DNA of 22,554 bases from a virus. The stretch is from positions 1-22,554 of IMG/VR virus record IMGVR_UViG_3300021090_000110; one strand, 5' to 3'. The notes below the pieces were generated by a model that was not told the origin of the DNA, searched no databases, and saw only the letters and a list, made by a program, of their open reading frames with translations. The translations under genes and the position numbers were made by a program. Position 1 is the first letter of the stretch. The number at the start of each line of letters is the position of its first letter. Shown in pieces: positions 14,827 to 20,902 of this stretch.

Positions 14827-15030
14827 TGGTGCTGTTATGGGAGTATCACAATATTCGCACGACTCAAGCAAAGTCCGCTGCAAGCCGTGTTCTACCGCCT
14901 TCGCGCCTGGGCGAGTAAGTGCGTCGTAAGTTTCAAAATCAATTTCAGACCACAGACGGCCAGGACTATCTTCCGACGCAATGACGCGACCAGTATCATC
15001 ATTCATCCAGTACCTCAATTCATCTTCCAT
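14779..15030 (-). CDS. Cassette-type small protein, unknown
   Basis: An 83-residue protein starting MEDELRYWMNDDTGRVIASE behind AAGGAGTAAAA. The C-terminus has CEYC (about 60-63) and YHFC (about 73-76), a possible zinc site. The stop codon lies within attC-like site 3, as is usual for cassette genes whose reading frame ends in the recombination site. A longer upstream frame would run back through site 2 and is rejected because it lacks a ribosome site. Function unknown. Confidence 0.5.
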   Translation of the reverse strand: MEDELRYWMNDDTGRVIASEDSPGRLWSEIDFETYDALTRPGAKAVEHGLQRTLLESCEYCDTPITAPNFAYHFCVGRKAAKA

Positions 15031-15052
15031 TTTTACTCCTTGCCCGAAAGGG

Positions 15053-15150
15053 GCGGTAGAACGGTTATGCGTTACCAGCGGCAGGCACAACCAATTTTGA
15101 TTTTTTAGAGCCGCGCCCGCCTGCCGTCTGGTGCACGCGGTGTTCGGCGG
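15053..15150 (-). repeat. attC-like site 2 (full length)
   Basis: A roughly 98-bp imperfect palindrome. On the plus strand the arms are GCGT-T-ACCAGCGGCAGGC and GCCTGCCGTCTGGT-GC-ACGC. The stem is about 17 bp with one bulged T and a 1:2 internal loop, and the outer boxes are GTAGAAC (left) and GTTCGGC (right). The loop is about 30 bases. An imperfect stem with unpaired bases between two AAC/GTT boxes is the form that integron integrases recognise in folded attC sites. The 3' end of the gene at 15065 is inside it. Confidence 0.55.
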
Positions 15151-15340
15151 CTTTATAATTGCGCTCATCCTCATCTGACCATGTACCATTTGCTTTTTCA
15201 TTTTTACGGATCATGGCATAGGCTTTCATAAAATATGGTTCATGCTCCGCGATAACAAGAAAATTTTTGCGCTTGCTAATGAGCTTCATGGCGCGTGGGT
15301 GAAATTCTTCGTCGGTCTTGGGTCTTCGTTCAAGAAACAT
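15065..15340 (-). CDS. Cassette-type small basic protein ending in the attC-like site
   Basis: A 91-residue protein starting MFLERRPKTDEEFHPRAMKL behind AGAGAGGTACAAA. The first 63 residues (to about DERNYK) look like the real domain, basic and helical. The last part (AAEHRVHQTAGGRGSKKSK onward) is simply the translation of attC-like site 2, ending at a stop within the repeat. Such read-through tails are known for genes next to cassette recombination sites. Function not recognised. Confidence 0.5.
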   Translation of the reverse strand: MFLERRPKTDEEFHPRAMKLISKRKNFLVIAEHEPYFMKAYAMIRKNEKANGTWSDEDERNYKAAEHRVHQTAGGRGSKKSKLVVPAAGNA

Positions 15341-15369
15341 TTTGTACCTCTCTCTCGGCTGGCAAGGTA

Positions 15370-15426
15370 GCCGCCGAACGGCTGGCGTTAGCGGTGATGG
15401 GCGGGAGCTAGACCGCCACGCAAGCC
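15370..15426 (-). repeat. attC-like site 1
   Basis: A GCCGCCGAAC box followed by the hairpin GGCT-g-GCGT-ta-GCGGT with the opposite arm ACCGC-c-ACGC-a-AGCC (15380-15395 with 15412-15426). This gives 13 paired bases with one mismatch and a 2:1 bulge beside the GCGT/ACGC step. That is the same layout as site 2, although the inner sequences differ. It lies between the genes at 15065-15340 and 15431-15847. Confidence 0.55.
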
Positions 15427-15430
15427 ACGA

Positions 15431-15847
15431 TTATTTTTCAGACTCGTTTTTACGCACAGCATACCCATCATCCGCTGCACGCTGTGTTGGCTGTGTTTTT
15501 GCAGGACGACCAACAACACCAGGGCGCAATGATTCAATCTCGGATGGACGGAATAACCATTGCGCTGTATTTGGAACCTGAAACCCTATGCCGAATTGCT
15601 CATGTTTGATTTTAGCAATTGCGCGAACACGGCGAACACTGACGCCCAATTGCTCGGCAACATCGTCAACGGTGAGCAGGCTCAATAATGCGTAACTCTC
15701 GCCTGCTGAAAACGCGACCTGTGCCACCTGAGATAATGCTGTTCGCAATCTTGTTTCCGTCATCGTGCCTGCTCCGTTGGGGAGCAGGCTTTCGACCAGA
15801 TTGTTTATTCGTTGTTCATACAGTGATCGTGCTGATTTTTCATCCAT
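15431..15847 (-). CDS. HTH DNA-binding protein (MerR/excisionase-like)
   Basis: A 138-residue protein starting MDEKSARSLYEQRINNLVES. ATG 15847 overlaps the upstream stop, and the longer start at 15874 lies inside the previous gene without a ribosome site. The middle has a winged-helix type HTH (about 58-80: LLTVDDVAEQLGVSVRRVRA) followed by a wing-like KHEQFGIGFQVPNTAQWLF and FRPSEIESLRP. This matches the helix_turn_helix_17/excisionase pattern, where a strand and a helix place a Pro-Ser-Glu-Ile-like turn after the HTH. It may regulate the block or act in its movement. Confidence 0.6.
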   Translation of the reverse strand: MDEKSARSLYEQRINNLVESLLPNGAGTMTETRLRTALSQVAQVAFSAGESYALLSLLTVDDVAEQLGVSVRRVRAIAKIKHEQFGIGFQVPNTAQWLFRPSEIESLRPGVVGRPAKTQPTQRAADDGYAVRKNESEK

Positions 15848-16214
15848 GACAATTCTCGCAGAGTTCGCAGTCATTGCAGATGTCAGTTACTCGCCCACAT
15901 CGAGCGCACGCCTCATCGTAGCGCGTACCGCCCCACGAACACGATTGCTGAATTTCAGTTTCGATGATGTCTGAATTGATATTGAAATCATCACTGCCAA
16001 CGCCGCCAATACCTAATCCGCTGGAAATATCCATTGACTGATATTGTTTTTCAACGTGCAATTCCAATTCGTTTTCAGGATGCCAGATTGCAGGGCGTCC
16101 AGCGAAATCAACACGGTAGGCACATTTTTTATTTTCGTTGATTTCAATGATTGTGCCAACCTGCCCAGGGTGTGTGAATTTGTTTGTTACCTGATTACTA
16201 ATGTTGAATTTCAT
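15840..16214 (-). CDS. Protein with SH3-like start and C-terminal zinc cluster
   Basis: A 124-residue protein starting MKFNISNQVTNKFTHPGQVG, with AGGTGATGAA before ATG 16214. Residues 8-52 (HPGQVGTIIEINENKKCAYR, then VDFAG and WHPENELELH) look like a small SH3-like barrel. The C-terminus is Cys-rich (CARCGRVTDICNDCELCENC, about 103-122) and likely binds zinc. It is coupled to the HTH gene by an 8-base overlap. Function unknown. Confidence 0.5.
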   Translation of the reverse strand: MKFNISNQVTNKFTHPGQVGTIIEINENKKCAYRVDFAGRPAIWHPENELELHVEKQYQSMDISSGLGIGGVGSDDFNINSDIIETEIQQSCSWGGTRYDEACARCGRVTDICNDCELCENCHG

Positions 16215-16222
16215 TTCATCAC

Positions 16223-16570
16223 CTATCGAATTGTTTTGCCAGAGTGATTTTTGACGATACGGGCTGCGCTGTCATAGCCGTATTTGTTGATTAGGGCGTT
16301 GACGCCCTTGCGCCCGTTGGACTGATGGCGGCGGTGGTCTGCCATTTCAGCGAGTTTCTCGCGGCTCGTGCCAATCTCAAATTTGGCGGCGTCCAGATGT
16401 GTACCAAATTCAGCATTGACGCTATCCACCAGATTCAGGTGGGCTTCGATTTGCTCAATGGAGCAGGCGAGAATTCCAGTGAGTGCCATGCCCATTTTTG
16501 CATATTGCTGGCGGGTCGCGTTTGTGTCGTTCCAAATTTTCATTGCGCGTTCGTTGTTGTTTGTGTTCAT
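16223..16570 (-). CDS. Helical protein heading the minus-strand operon of the insert
   Basis: A 115-residue protein starting MNTNNNERAMKIWNDTNATR behind CAGGAGATAAAACG. Mostly alpha-helical (EQIEAHLNLVDSVNAEFGTH, SREKLAEMADHRRHQ), ending in a basic segment (RIVKNHSGKTIR). It is the first gene after the strong promoter at 16603-16631, which likely drives the genes down to 14457. No motif recognised. Confidence 0.5.
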   Translation of the reverse strand: MNTNNNERAMKIWNDTNATRQQYAKMGMALTGILACSIEQIEAHLNLVDSVNAEFGTHLDAAKFEIGTSREKLAEMADHRRHQSNGRKGVNALINKYGYDSAARIVKNHSGKTIR

Positions 16571-16602
16571 CGTTTTATCTCCTGTTGTTTGATTGTGACG
16601 TT

Positions 16603-16631
16603 ATTGTACCGACATCGGTATAGTTTGTCAA
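16603..16631 (-). promoter_or_regulatory. Strong insert promoter with embedded operator
   Basis: Minus strand: TTGACA (16631-16626), 17-base spacer, TACAAT (16608-16603). An inverted repeat TACCGA-CA-TCGGTA (16607-16620) sits between and over the boxes, suggesting repressor control. Another inverted repeat, GGGTAAA/TTTACCC (16632-16638 with 16651-16657), lies just upstream of the -35. Confidence 0.7.
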
Positions 16632-16719
16632 GGGTAAACAGAAAACTCGTTTTACCCGAAATCATGAACGCGGAGCAAACAGCCAACTATGATTTATACT
16701 GCAATATATGACTACAATA

Positions 16720-17031
16720 TCAAGACATACCCAATTTCGTCAATGCTCTTCGGACGGTTTCTGACTGTTGGCGCATAGGTAGAGATTGTAATGCGCTAAC
16801 CTGGCTCCTAAAAAGATAAAAGGGGCCAGCTCGTTTCATGCCTCTATTAGGAGCACCAACTCGTACAATGGAATAGGACTGTGATCCATCGGCTTTATCA
16901 TGAATGCAATACAGTGATTTCCTCGTACACGAATCACATAAAGAATAAAAGCGATTGTTATTCTTTATGGGGGGGCATAATGTTTTCTTCTTACAATCGT
17001 CATGAGGGCAGGGGGTGGTTAAATAGTTCAT
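16720..17031 (-). CDS. Small zinc-type protein from a leaderless promoter
   Basis: A 103-residue protein starting MNYLTTPCPHDDCKKKTLCP. Its early cysteines (C8, C13, C19), C32 and C35 (CDSC) and a later C42 could bind zinc. The C-terminal half is basic (MKRAGPFYLFRSQVSALQSL, then MRQQSETVRRALTKLG). The ATG lies six bases after a perfect TATAAT with TTGACA 16 bases upstream, so the RNA should start at or next to the ATG with no ribosome site. It is the first minus-strand gene of the block. Confidence 0.55.
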   Translation of the reverse strand: MNYLTTPCPHDDCKKKTLCPPIKNNNRFYSLCDSCTRKSLYCIHDKADGSQSYSIVRVGAPNRGMKRAGPFYLFRSQVSALQSLPMRQQSETVRRALTKLGMS

Positions 17032-17037
17032 AACTGT

Positions 17038-17065
17038 ATTATAGTCATATGTTGATGAGTGTCAA
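17038..17065 (-). promoter_or_regulatory. Consensus promoter giving a leaderless mRNA
   Basis: TTGACA (17065-17060), 16-base spacer, TATAAT (17043-17038), both perfect consensus. The expected start point, about seven bases past the -10, coincides with the ATG at 17031. Confidence 0.75.
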
Positions 17066-17112
17066 GGGAAACGAGACGCACAATTCATGCCCACAAAAGC
17101 CAGGAGCAACAG

Positions 17113-17154
17113 TTGACTAAACTATTGCCCAAATTCCACAAATTATGATATAGT
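17113..17154 (+). promoter_or_regulatory. Promoter-like element ahead of the protease gene
   Basis: TTGCCC (17125-17130), an 18-base spacer and TATAGT (17149-17154); a TTGACT lies at 17113-17118. The sequence after it, ending CTTCGGTAGATTT, matches the block after the promoter at 7020-7049. The same elements precede two late gene groups. Confidence 0.5.
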
Positions 17155-17205
17155 CTGAGCACTTCGGTAGATTTCAAAACCACATAAATGCCCGAACGGA
17201 TCAAA

Positions 17206-17245
17206 CGCCTAAGAGTGTATCGCTCTTTTCGGGCGTTTTGCTTTT
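17206..17245 (+). terminator. Stem-loop terminator 1
   Basis: AAGAG/CTCTT core with outer CGCC/GGGCG pairs, then TTTTGCTTTTT. A longer pairing, GCCCGAA (17190-17196) with TTCGGGC (17228-17234), is also possible. It lies in the leader of the protease gene. Confidence 0.55.
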
Positions 17246-17273
17246 TGCATAATCATCGAGAAGACCGATACAT

Positions 17274-17313
17274 GCCCCAAAGAGTGTCAACACTCTTTGG
17301 GGCTTTTTATTTT
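17274..17313 (+). terminator. Strong terminator 2 just before the protease gene
   Basis: A perfect 14-bp stem (GCCCCAAAGAGTGT, 17274-17287, with 17290-17303, two-base gap) followed by TTTTTATTTT. This is a textbook intrinsic terminator, placed only 17 bases before the TTG start of the next gene. It shares AAGAGTGT with terminator 1. Transcripts from upstream should end here unless modified. Confidence 0.85.
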
Positions 17314-17330
17314 CAGACAAGGATACCACC

Positions 17331-19322
17331 TTGAACATCCTGCTTTATGCAAATCAAAACCAGTTGGACTACGAGACACTGCGCGAGATTGACCATGATG
17401 GGCGCACGTGGCTGGTAATCAATGGTGTGCCAATTGTGGAAGGTGTGCTCGGCCAATTCCTCGTGCCCTATGAGGAATTCGGTGCGTTCCCTGCCGATTG
17501 GAATGATGTGCCCCTGGTACTCAATCATCCTGTGGAAAATAATGGGTCGGCAAGAGTCTCATCTCCAGACGTGCCCGTTATAGGACGCTTTCATAATGCC
17601 GGCCTCGATCCGCAGGGACGCCGGCTGACTGGTGAGTACTGGCTGGACAAGATCAATTTTCTTGCAACCGATGATGGGCCGGCCATGTACGAAAAGATGC
17701 GCCTCGGCCAGCCCATCGAAGTGTCAACAGGATACTTCGCGCCCGGCACTCAGTTCGTCAATGGCATATTCAAAGGCAAGCAATACACGGGAATACACAA
17801 AGGGATTCATCCCGATCACATAGCGATCCTACCATCAAACATTGGCAATTGTTCAGTAATGGATGGTTGTGGACTCAATCGCAACTCTGCGGATGGTATC
17901 TTTGCCAATTGTGGTGATAGTGCCAACTGCAACAAAGCCGACTGTCCCATGCGCGACAAGAATATGGGCATTGCTCCCATGCACAAGATGGAAGCCAACA
18001 TGACCGGGAGTCTGCCGGCCGGGGGCAAAAAGATTTATGAGCAGGTCTATAAAGAACTAATCAAAAAAGGGAAGTCCAAAGAATCTGCTTCAAAACAAGC
18101 CTGGGGCGCAGTCAAGGCCGCCGGCTGGCATATGGGCGAGGGTGGCAAGTGGATGATGCAGAACGAAGCATCTCCAGAAGACCACACCAACTCCGCCATG
18201 ATCTCGCTGATGATCCCCGATCAACTCAAAGCTGACCTGCAAAAAGCATACCCATTCATGGATGATGTGACACGTGACAACCTGCACATCACCATTTGTT
18301 ATTTGGGGGATGTGCGCACACTGGACAAGGAAGCAGCGGTCAAAGCCCTGCTCTATGCCGCATCGAACGTGCCTCCGATCAAAGCCAAACTGCAAGGGCT
18401 GGCACGCTTCGTCAATGGCGATGAGAAGGACCCGATTGTATTGACTTTCGACAGTCCACAACTCATGACGCTTTATCGCAAGATCAAGATGTCCCTGAAC
18501 GATCAAAAAATACCATATCACGATGAGCACGGCTTCATCCCGCACATGACTATCGGTTATGTGGGCAAGGATGAGAAGATGCCCATCGATACCATCGAAC
18601 CTCTGGAGATCAATTTCTCTGAGATGACACTGACAGCCGGCGCGACCATGATCCCTGCCACATTGAGTGGTTACACAGGTGGGGACAGCTATATAAATTC
18701 CAAGCAATCCGCGAACCAGCTACGAGGCTGGCTTGCTAATGCAACACATTTCACCAAGGAGTTTCTTATGAAAAATGCACAGTTAGCCGCATTCCTGAAA
18801 TCCATTGGCTTCAAGAACGTGAAGATCGAAGACAATGGAACTGATGGGCTTTCAGTGGAACTCGAAGGTCAAGGCAGTGAAACCGCTCTCGACGGGCTTG
18901 TACAACTCAATTCCGTTGTGCAGTCTGTGGGCGGCGCAACTGAATTCACCAAGACCTTCGAGGCATTGAAAGGCTTGCCGGAAATCCTGGCAAACATGCA
19001 AACGCAGATGAACGAAAAACTGGCAATCGTCCAGAACGTCGCGTCATTTGCGGAGTCCGTAGCCGAGAAAGAAAAGGCTACAAAGACGGCCCTGATCGCC
19101 GGGCTTGTCGCCAACAAAGCAAATCCGTTTGACGAAGCAGTGCTCAACACCATGTCGGTCACTGTCCTCGAAAAACTGAATGCGTCCTATCAGCCGGTTG
19201 ATTACTCTGGCCTGGGTGCCGGCGTGTTTAGCAATGTCGAGAGCAAGCCCTTAGCCGTGCCTCAAGGCTATCTCTCCCTGTTCCAGAATGCAGAAGGGAA
19301 CCAGACAAAGGATAAGGTGTAA
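17331..19322 (+). CDS. Prohead protease (DUF2213)-ChaB-2H phosphoesterase-scaffold fusion
   Basis: A 663-residue protein starting at TTG 17331 behind AAGGATACCACC. Residues about 25-180 match DUF2213 prohead-protease-like proteins: GVPIVEGVLG, LVLNHP (H66, a likely catalytic His), GRRLTGEYWLD, EVSTGY (S132, a likely nucleophile) and GNCSVMDGCG. Residues about 229-275 (KKIYEQVYKELIKKGKSKES then AWGAVKAAGW and GKWMM) resemble ChaB. Residues about 288-450 form a 2H phosphoesterase with HIT at 319-321 and HMT at 405-407, both followed by hydrophobic strands (CYLGD, GYVG). From about 478 the chain is scaffold-like. The 2H family hydrolyses cyclic or 2'-5' phosphodiesters and includes the anti-CBASS enzyme Acb1. 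No residue of either HxT motif is lost. Confidence 0.8.
   Translation: MNILLYANQNQLDYETLREIDHDGRTWLVINGVPIVEGVLGQFLVPYEEFGAFPADWNDVPLVLNHPVENNGSARVSSPDVPVIGRFHNAGLDPQGRRLTGEYWLDKINFLATDDGPAMYEKMRLGQPIEVSTGYFAPGTQFVNGIFKGKQYTGIHKGIHPDHIAILPSNIGNCSVMDGCGLNRNSADGIFANCGDSANCNKADCPMRDKNMGIAPMHKMEANMTGSLPAGGKKIYEQVYKELIKKGKSKESASKQAWGAVKAAGWHMGEGGKWMMQNEASPEDHTNSAMISLMIPDQLKADLQKAYPFMDDVTRDNLHITICYLGDVRTLDKEAAVKALLYAASNVPPIKAKLQGLARFVNGDEKDPIVLTFDSPQLMTLYRKIKMSLNDQKIPYHDEHGFIPHMTIGYVGKDEKMPIDTIEPLEINFSEMTLTAGATMIPATLSGYTGGDSYINSKQSANQLRGWLANATHFTKEFLMKNAQLAAFLKSIGFKNVKIEDNGTDGLSVELEGQGSETALDGLVQLNSVVQSVGGATEFTKTFEALKGLPEILANMQTQMNEKLAIVQNVASFAESVAEKEKATKTALIAGLVANKANPFDEAVLNTMSVTVLEKLNASYQPVDYSGLGAGVFSNVESKPLAVPQGYLSLFQNAEGNQTKDKV
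18768..19322 (+). CDS. Nested scaffold protein, internal start
   Basis: In the same frame as the fusion protein, AAGGAG (18756-18761) lies six bases before ATG 18768 (residue 480), giving a 184-residue product starting MKNAQLAAFLKSIGFKNVKI. It holds the helical, Ala/Glu/Lys-rich segment (LPEILANMQTQMNEKL, VASFAESVAEKEKATKT) expected of an internal scaffold. A protease gene with an internal in-frame scaffold start is the known lambda C/Nu3 arrangement. The start here sits just after the 2H domain, so the nested product would lack protease and phosphoesterase. Confidence 0.6.
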   Translation: MKNAQLAAFLKSIGFKNVKIEDNGTDGLSVELEGQGSETALDGLVQLNSVVQSVGGATEFTKTFEALKGLPEILANMQTQMNEKLAIVQNVASFAESVAEKEKATKTALIAGLVANKANPFDEAVLNTMSVTVLEKLNASYQPVDYSGLGAGVFSNVESKPLAVPQGYLSLFQNAEGNQTKDKV

Positions 19323-19324
19323 CA

Positions 19325-19789
19325 ATGGCATACAAAACCGCACCCTCGACAATTATCCTGAGTGGTGATCCGCAATATATGGAATTGCCGCTCGAACCGC
19401 TGGATGCCTATGGCGTCGGCGGGATTACCCCCGGCTTTCTGGTTGAACGCAATGCAAGCAACAAATATCAACCGCATAGTAGCGCCGCCGGAATAGCCTC
19501 TCCAATCTTCGCAGTCGAGAACATGCTTCTCGGTAAGGGGATCGATGATGCCTACATTGTGGACAATGAGGCCGTGCTTGCTCAATTCTGCAAGCCGGGC
19601 GACCACGTGTATGCCCTACTCGAAGCCGGCGGCGGCAACGTAACTGCAGTCGGCACACTCTTGAACTCAAACGGCGCGGGACTCTTGCAGGTTGGGGCCA
19701 CCCTGCCCGTTGCACGCGCCCTTGAAGTAGTCGATAACGACCCTGGCACGGATGGGGCTGCCATGCGCGTTCGCGTGGAGGTGATCTAA
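19325..19789 (+). CDS. Putative head decoration / capsid-stabilising protein
   Basis: A 154-residue protein between the protease/scaffold and the major capsid gene, the usual place for decoration or capsid-stabilising proteins (lambda gpD-like or DUF2190-like). It is Gly/Ala/Val-rich and strand-rich: ITPGFLVERNASN, IFAVENMLLGKGIDD, KPGDHVYALLEAGGGNV and NGAGLLQVGATLP. The start is two bases after the previous stop. The end overlaps the capsid start (TAATG), whose GGAGGTGAT ribosome site lies in this gene's last codons. Confidence 0.6.
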   Translation: MAYKTAPSTIILSGDPQYMELPLEPLDAYGVGGITPGFLVERNASNKYQPHSSAAGIASPIFAVENMLLGKGIDDAYIVDNEAVLAQFCKPGDHVYALLEAGGGNVTAVGTLLNSNGAGLLQVGATLPVARALEVVDNDPGTDGAAMRVRVEVI

Positions 19790-20835
19790 TGGACATGGCT
19801 CAAATTCTCAATAGTAATTTTGGGTATATGCCAATGCCCTCCCTTGTCGGCTCGATGCGCCCGTACATCAACGGACGCGGCGAGTTTGTGGTGAATATTG
19901 GCACACCCAGCAACCCACGTGAACGGGTGGTCGCCAATGCCCTGCTTCGCACAGATGAATGGGAGCAGATCGACTCTGCCGTGATGGATGTTGTTCGTCT
20001 GCCAAATATCGCCCTGAATGATTTCCTACGTCTTGGGTTGACCCAGCCGCTCGATGGAATGGGCGTGACGGTATCCATCTACGATCAATTGGGTGACATG
20101 ACCGGAGCCGACCTGAGCATGAACGGCGAGGTTCGCGGTGAGAAGGATCGGATTCCTCTCACTCCGCAATCCGTCCCTGTGCCCTTGATCTACAAGGATT
20201 TTCAAATCCCACTACGCTCCCTCGAATCATCCCGCCGGGGTGTGCGTGCCGCAGCGATACCGCTGGACACCACCTATGCCACTGTTGCCACCCGCAAGGT
20301 CCAGGACAAGGTGGATGATGTGATCTTCAATGGCGATGTGAAAGTGTTGGGAGGCACAGGCCCTATTTATGGCCTGACCAACAAGCCCCAGCGCATCCAG
20401 AAGACCTCCGCTCAGTGCGGGGGCGGCGATTTTGGCACTTCCGGAAATGCCTATAAGACCATCAACGGCGCGATCAATCTGCTCCATGCCGCCGGCTTCA
20501 ACGGCCCGTTCGGATGTTATCTGTCCACCACGCAGTACGGACAGATCAACCAACTGATTTCCAACACCGCTGTTTCCGAGTTAGCCGCGATTGTCGCGCA
20601 GATTCCAGACCTTGCCTTCCTCAAGCTCTCCACAAAACTTACCGATGGTGAAATGATCCTCTGGCAATTGACCAAGGATGTTGCGGACATCGCCATTGCA
20701 CAGGATGTCTCAACGGTCAATTGGGAATCGCTCGGCGGTTTCTTAATCGACTTCCGCATCTTCACGTGCCTGACTGTACGTGTCAAGCACGATTACAACG
20801 GTGCCTGTGGCGTGATCCACATCACAGGATGCTAA
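19789..20835 (+). CDS. Major capsid protein (HK97-fold)
   Basis: A 348-residue protein directly after the decoration-like gene, behind a near-perfect GGAGGTGAT ribosome site, the best in the window. It has the expected HK97-type order: an N-terminal region, then the E-loop/spine area around IPLTPQSVPVPLIYKDFQIP, and the spine helix with LDTTYATVATRKVQDKVDDV and IFNG. A P-domain/A-domain follows (TINGAINLLHAAGFNGPFGC, then LSTTQYGQI), with a C-terminal strand region ending in FRIFTCLTVRVKHDYNGACG. Sequence and length fit linocin/encapsulin-type and phage capsid proteins of this size. Gene order supports the call. Confidence 0.8.
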   Translation: MDMAQILNSNFGYMPMPSLVGSMRPYINGRGEFVVNIGTPSNPRERVVANALLRTDEWEQIDSAVMDVVRLPNIALNDFLRLGLTQPLDGMGVTVSIYDQLGDMTGADLSMNGEVRGEKDRIPLTPQSVPVPLIYKDFQIPLRSLESSRRGVRAAAIPLDTTYATVATRKVQDKVDDVIFNGDVKVLGGTGPIYGLTNKPQRIQKTSAQCGGGDFGTSGNAYKTINGAINLLHAAGFNGPFGCYLSTTQYGQINQLISNTAVSELAAIVAQIPDLAFLKLSTKLTDGEMILWQLTKDVADIAIAQDVSTVNWESLGGFLIDFRIFTCLTVRVKHDYNGACGVIHITGC

Positions 20836-20844
20836 TCAACTTAT

Positions 20845-20885
20845 CTGCATGGAAGATGGGCTTTCTCCTCCCGTCTTCCATGCAG
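20845..20885 (+). terminator. Strong stem-loop after the capsid gene
   Basis: CTGCATGGAAGA (20845-20856) pairs perfectly with 20874-20885, and GGG/CCC pairs extend it inside the loop. No T-run follows. It lies between the capsid stop and the AAGGAG site of the next gene. It may lower downstream transcription relative to capsid, or stabilise the capsid message. Confidence 0.55.
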
Positions 20886-20902
20886 GGTTATAAGGAGTCT
20901 GC

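Larger units (their letters stand above)
14594..17105 (-). mobile_element. Foreign minus-strand gene block with attC-like sites
   Basis: About 2.5 kb holding seven small minus-strand genes inside a plus-strand late region. It begins at GTTCGGCGGC within a cut phage gene. It carries full or partial attC-like inverted repeats at 14767, 15053-15150 and 15370-15426, has two consensus promoters of its own and contains no GCCGGC. The right edge is not exact: it lies after the promoter at 17038-17065 and before the phage leader at about 17113. No integrase or transposase gene and no target-site duplication were seen. It could be an integron-cassette-like array or a moron cluster. Confidence 0.6.

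Noticed and set aside
14671-15108. Plus-strand open frame of 145 codons in the insert
   Set aside because: Antisense to two minus-strand genes and an attC-like repeat; Arg/Phe-rich random peptide.
14594-17105. A complete integron
   Set aside because: No integrase gene, attI site or cassette promoter divergent from an integrase is present, and one of the repeats is incomplete. Only cassette-like features can be claimed.
17274-17313. Terminator belonging to the minus-strand insert
   Set aside because: The T-run follows the stem only on the plus strand, and the minus strand has no T-run after it.
18090-18707. Minus-strand open frame of 205 codons inside the fusion gene
   Set aside because: Antisense shadow of the 2H phosphoesterase region, with no promoter or ribosome site.
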